Shown here in pieces: positions 61,416-64,000 of a DNA stretch of 64,000 nucleotides (positions within the stretch are counted from its first letter, which is position 1; every line of letters starts with the position of its first letter). The stretch lies in NCBI GenBank assembly GCA_017437065.1, contig JAFSBX010000076.1:1-64000 (forward strand), in the 5' to 3' direction. The notes beneath the pieces are model-generated. The model was not told the DNA's origin. It saw only the letters and a list, made by a program, of their open reading frames with translations, and made no database searches. This stretch comes from Lachnospiraceae bacterium (GTDB lineage Bacteria; Bacillota; Clostridia; Lachnospirales; Lachnospiraceae). The position numbers and the translations under genes were made by a program.

Positions 61416-63212
61416 ATGGCAGTATCATTTGCAGAATATATAAAAGAAAAAAAGGTGTTGTGTGATGGTGGTTTCGGTACTTATTTCGCAGCATTGACAG
61501 GGACAGAAGAACCTTGTGAGAAGGCAAATCTGGAAAGGCCGGAATTTGTGAAAAAAATTCATAGAGAGTATATTCAGGCAGGTGCAAGGTTTATTCGTAC
61601 CAATACCTTTGCCGCAAACAGGAAAATTCTTTCCTGTAATGATGAGAAACTTGTGGAAGTAGTAAAAGCCGGATATCGACTGGCAAAGGAAGTAGCAGAT
61701 GAAGCACTAAAAGACGGGAAAGAACCGGTATATGTAAGTGCGGATATTGGTCCTGTTTCCGGTGGTGTAGTAGAAACGGGAAGCAGAGAAACAGAATATC
61801 TTACTATTTGTAATGCTTTTTTAGAAGAAGGAGCAGATATTTTTGTATTCGAGACGTTTTCCAATTTGGATGAAATTCTGTCTGTTATTAAGAAAATAAA
61901 AAGGGAAAATCCACATATTTTTATCATAACACAGTTTTGTGTAAACCAGTTTGGATACAGTAATGCCGGATTAAGTGCAAAAAGACTGTTGGAAGAAGCA
62001 GGAAATGTAGATGAAATTGATGCAGTTGGCTTTAACTGTGGTGTGGGACCGGGACATTTGTTTCAGATTTTGGAAAAGCAGAATCTGGATATCGGGAAGT
62101 TTATTACGGCATTTCCGAATGCGGGATATCCACAGATGATACAGAGCCGGCTGGTATTTCTTGATAATGAAGAATACTTTGTGGAAAAAGGCTTCGATAT
62201 TGCAGGGTTACATGTGGATATGCTTGGTGGCTGTTGCGGTACAACACCTTCTTATATTTCAAAGCTTTCAAAGAAGATAAGCTGGGAAAGAAGTGGGGAG
62301 AGGATTCCACAGAAAAAAACAATGCCGGCGTTGAAAATAAAAAGCAGGGATTACAGCTTTTTTGGTGGTAAAGAGAAGAGACTGATAGCTGTGGAGCTGG
62401 CACCGCCTCTGGATGCCAATGATGAAAAAATCATGGATGCAGCAAATCGTTTGAAAAACTGTAATGTAGATGTGCTGACATTTCCGGATTCTCCTTCGGG
62501 AAGAACGAGAGTGGATCCGGTTCTGATGGCAGCAAAGGTTATGAATGAAACCGGAATGTGTGTGATGCCGCACATATGCTGTCGGGATAAAAATGCCATA
62601 GCCATGCGTTCCCAGCTTTTGGGCGCACAGGTAAACGGAATACATAACTTCCTTGTGATTACAGGAGATCCGGTTCCGAGTATGGTAAGGCAGAGTGTAA
62701 AGAGTGTATTTAATTTTGATTCCGTTGGTCTTATGAAAATTATCAAAGATATGAATGAAGAAACCTTTGCAGAGGAACCTTTGTTCTATGGTGGTGCCAT
62801 TAACTATAATCGTCGTAATCTGGATGTGGAGTGTGGGCGGTTAAAGAAGAAAACCGAAGCAGGAGCAACCTTTTTCTTTACCCAGCCATTATTCTGTAAA
62901 GAGGATGTGGAAAAGGTACGGAGTCTAAAAAAAGAAGTGCCGGAGGCAAGAATCCTTTGTGGAATTATGCCGCTTATCAGTAAACGGAATGCTTTATTTA
63001 TGAAAAACGAAATGGTAGGGATTCATGTGCCGGAGGACATTATCGAAAGATATGATGAAAATATGACAAAGGAGCAGGGAGAGAATGTTGGAATTGCCAT
63101 TGCAAAAGAAGTGATGGAATTGGCAGCCGATTTTGCAGATGGATTTTACTTTTCACTTCCCTTCAACCGTGTGAATGTGTTGGAAAGTATTTTGGAAGAC
63201 AGGGTATTTTAA
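61416..63212 (+). CDS. Bifunctional homocysteine S-methyltransferase / methylene-THF reductase
   Basis: The N-terminal ~290 residues of this 598-residue protein are a homocysteine-binding barrel (LCDGGFGTYFAAL, FIRTNTFAAN) with zinc ligands in GFNCG and GGCCGTTP. The C-terminal ~280 residues are a methylenetetrahydrofolate reductase (VELAPPLDANDEKIMDAANR, HICCRDKN, LVITGDPVP, FFFTQPLF). The fusion would link making of 5-methyl-THF with methyl transfer to homocysteine, though the folate- and B12-binding modules of MetH are absent and must be separate. ATG 61416 follows GGAGG; an in-frame TTG at 61404 is rejected. No SAM riboswitch was recognised in the 70-base gap upstream. Confidence 0.9.
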   Translation: MAVSFAEYIKEKKVLCDGGFGTYFAALTGTEEPCEKANLERPEFVKKIHREYIQAGARFIRTNTFAANRKILSCNDEKLVEVVKAGYRLAKEVADEALKDGKEPVYVSADIGPVSGGVVETGSRETEYLTICNAFLEEGADIFVFETFSNLDEILSVIKKIKRENPHIFIITQFCVNQFGYSNAGLSAKRLLEEAGNVDEIDAVGFNCGVGPGHLFQILEKQNLDIGKFITAFPNAGYPQMIQSRLVFLDNEEYFVEKGFDIAGLHVDMLGGCCGTTPSYISKLSKKISWERSGERIPQKKTMPALKIKSRDYSFFGGKEKRLIAVELAPPLDANDEKIMDAANRLKNCNVDVLTFPDSPSGRTRVDPVLMAAKVMNETGMCVMPHICCRDKNAIAMRSQLLGAQVNGIHNFLVITGDPVPSMVRQSVKSVFNFDSVGLMKIIKDMNEETFAEEPLFYGGAINYNRRNLDVECGRLKKKTEAGATFFFTQPLFCKEDVEKVRSLKKEVPEARILCGIMPLISKRNALFMKNEMVGIHVPEDIIERYDENMTKEQGENVGIAIAKEVMELAADFADGFYFSLPFNRVNVLESILEDRVF

Positions 63213-63247
63213 AGGTACCGTCGCATTACTGCGACAGTGCCTTTTTT
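63211..63247. terminator. Bidirectional terminator overlapping the next gene's stop
   Basis: AAAGGTACCGTCGCA pairs with TGCGACAGTGCCTTTTTT, and the stem contains the stop codon of the minus-strand gene at 63226. Confidence 0.75.
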
Positions 63248-64000
63248 GCAAAATCGGTGTTAACTAAATCAGCATAAGGAACACGGTTGGAAAGTTCTCC
63301 GGCTTCTTCCAAAATATTTTGAAGAAGTGAGAAGCTTTCTTCTTTGAAAACAAGGTCTTCTTTCCACGTTTGCTGGTCATAATAGCGTGTTACAATGGTG
63401 GTTAATGTTTCCAAATCAGTTTCGGGAAATTGTGGACTGATTGTTTTTGCAATGTCGGCAGGTGTGGATTGATTTACATAGTCCATTCCTTTTTGTAATG
63501 CATTTGTGAAGCGTTGGATAGTTTCAGGATTTTTTTCAATAAAGCTTTTTTTCGCACTGAATGCAGTGTAAGGTACAAAACCGGATTCTTCGCCGAGAGA
63601 TGCAACTACATAGCCGTCTCCTTTTTCTTCCAGCGCGGTGGCGTGAGGTTCGAATTCCACGGTAAAGTCTCCCTGTCCGCCGGAAAAAGCAGCAGCTGTG
63701 GAACCGAAATCAATGCTCTGGTCGATGGTAAGGTCAGAGGAAGGATTGATATTGTTCTTTTTCAGAATGTATTCAAAGACCATCTGCGGCATACCACCGG
63801 CTCTGCCACCCAACACATTTTTTCCTTTCAGCATTTCAAAGTTGAAGTTTTCAACAGGTTCTCTGGAAACAAGAAAATTTCCGGCACGCTGGGTAAGCTG
63901 GGCGAAGTTTACCACGTAGTCCTCAGCCCCCTGATTATAAGTATAAATGGAACTTTCGCTTCCCATAAAACCAATGTGGGCTTCACCGGACAATACGGCA
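63226..64000 (-). CDS. ABC transporter substrate-binding protein (partial)
   Basis: The C-terminal ~258 residues of an NMT1/SsuA/ThiY-type substrate-binding protein are present (VLSGEAHIGFMGSES, KGKNVLGGRAGGMPQMV, FSAKKSFIEKNPETIQRFTN, then TTIVTRYYDQQTWKEDL). The reading frame stays open to the window edge, so the signal peptide and first lobe lie outside. Family members capture nitrate, sulfonates, thiamine precursors or related compounds for import. The cargo cannot be assigned. Confidence 0.8.
   Translation of the reverse strand, partial: AVLSGEAHIGFMGSESSIYTYNQGAEDYVVNFAQLTQRAGNFLVSREPVENFNFEMLKGKNVLGGRAGGMPQMVFEYILKKNNINPSSDLTIDQSIDFGSTAAAFSGGQGDFTVEFEPHATALEEKGDGYVVASLGEESGFVPYTAFSAKKSFIEKNPETIQRFTNALQKGMDYVNQSTPADIAKTISPQFPETDLETLTTIVTRYYDQQTWKEDLVFKEESFSLLQNILEEAGELSNRVPYADLVNTDFAKKALSQ

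Overview
The window looks like chromosomal DNA of an AT-rich, low-GC Gram-positive gut anaerobe, most likely a member of the Lachnospiraceae (Clostridia). Support comes from strong AGGAGG-type ribosome binding sites, a lysine riboswitch ahead of dapA, YerC/TrpR-like, DUF1836, YigZ and MgtE genes, a fused 2-oxoacid:ferredoxin oxidoreductase beside rubredoxin, an HisA of the type first known from eukaryotes, and a cytoplasmic type I pullulanase. No rRNA or tRNA gene and no CRISPR array was seen.

The first ~15.7 kb is an accessory island. Its left edge holds a small holin-like toxin gene, the 3' end of a tyrosine recombinase gene and a mobC-like mobilisation gene with two in-frame stops. Its right edge holds a second holin-like toxin and two short fragments ending in near-identical residues. 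Between them are two systems. The first (1170-9385) is one tight operon: a dynamin-like GTPase, a HerA-type ATPase with a long Ser/Thr/Gly-rich insert, then two effector/immunity-like pairs (an HNH-type nuclease and a zinc-metallopeptidase-like protein). The two effectors share an N-terminal motif, which suggests a common route of delivery or activation. The second (9882-14690) is a DNA cytosine-5 methyltransferase overlapping a protein with two GHKL ATPase domains, which in turn overlaps a receiver-domain protein whose C-terminus carries an R-x4-H (HEPN-like) motif. I read this as a candidate methylation-linked two-component defence system. Both readings are inference.

From 15.7 to 33 kb the chromosome carries a DUF1848 protein, rubredoxin plus 2-oxoacid oxidoreductase, a DRE-TIM aldolase followed by a 5'-truncated esterase, a hybrid histidine kinase, and a MATE transporter convergent with a tetR gene. 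The tetR gene diverges from a five-gene cluster (SCP2 protein, hydrolase, condensation-like protein, acyl carrier protein, AMP-forming ligase). Two matching palindromes in the divergent region are probably the TetR operators. The cluster looks like a small NRPS-like or acyl-transfer pathway of unknown product.

From 33 to 64 kb come mostly core genes: a GT39-like glycosyltransferase, pullulanase fused to a small helical protein, PBP1A, YigZ, MgtE behind a short leader ORF, a frameshifted DUF234 ATPase, a phosphodiesterase behind a leader-peptide/terminator region, an exactly 53-bp-periodic hairpin array (12 units), MerR, AraC and an extra ClpP, TypA, an OB-fold protein, a cob(I)alamin adenosyltransferase-like protein, the lysine riboswitch with dapA-dapB, a lipoprotein, HisA, cold-shock protein, a degenerate LytM protein, YerC, DUF1836, Hpt, CopA, a bifunctional homocysteine methyltransferase/methylene-THF reductase, and a substrate-binding protein cut by the window edge.
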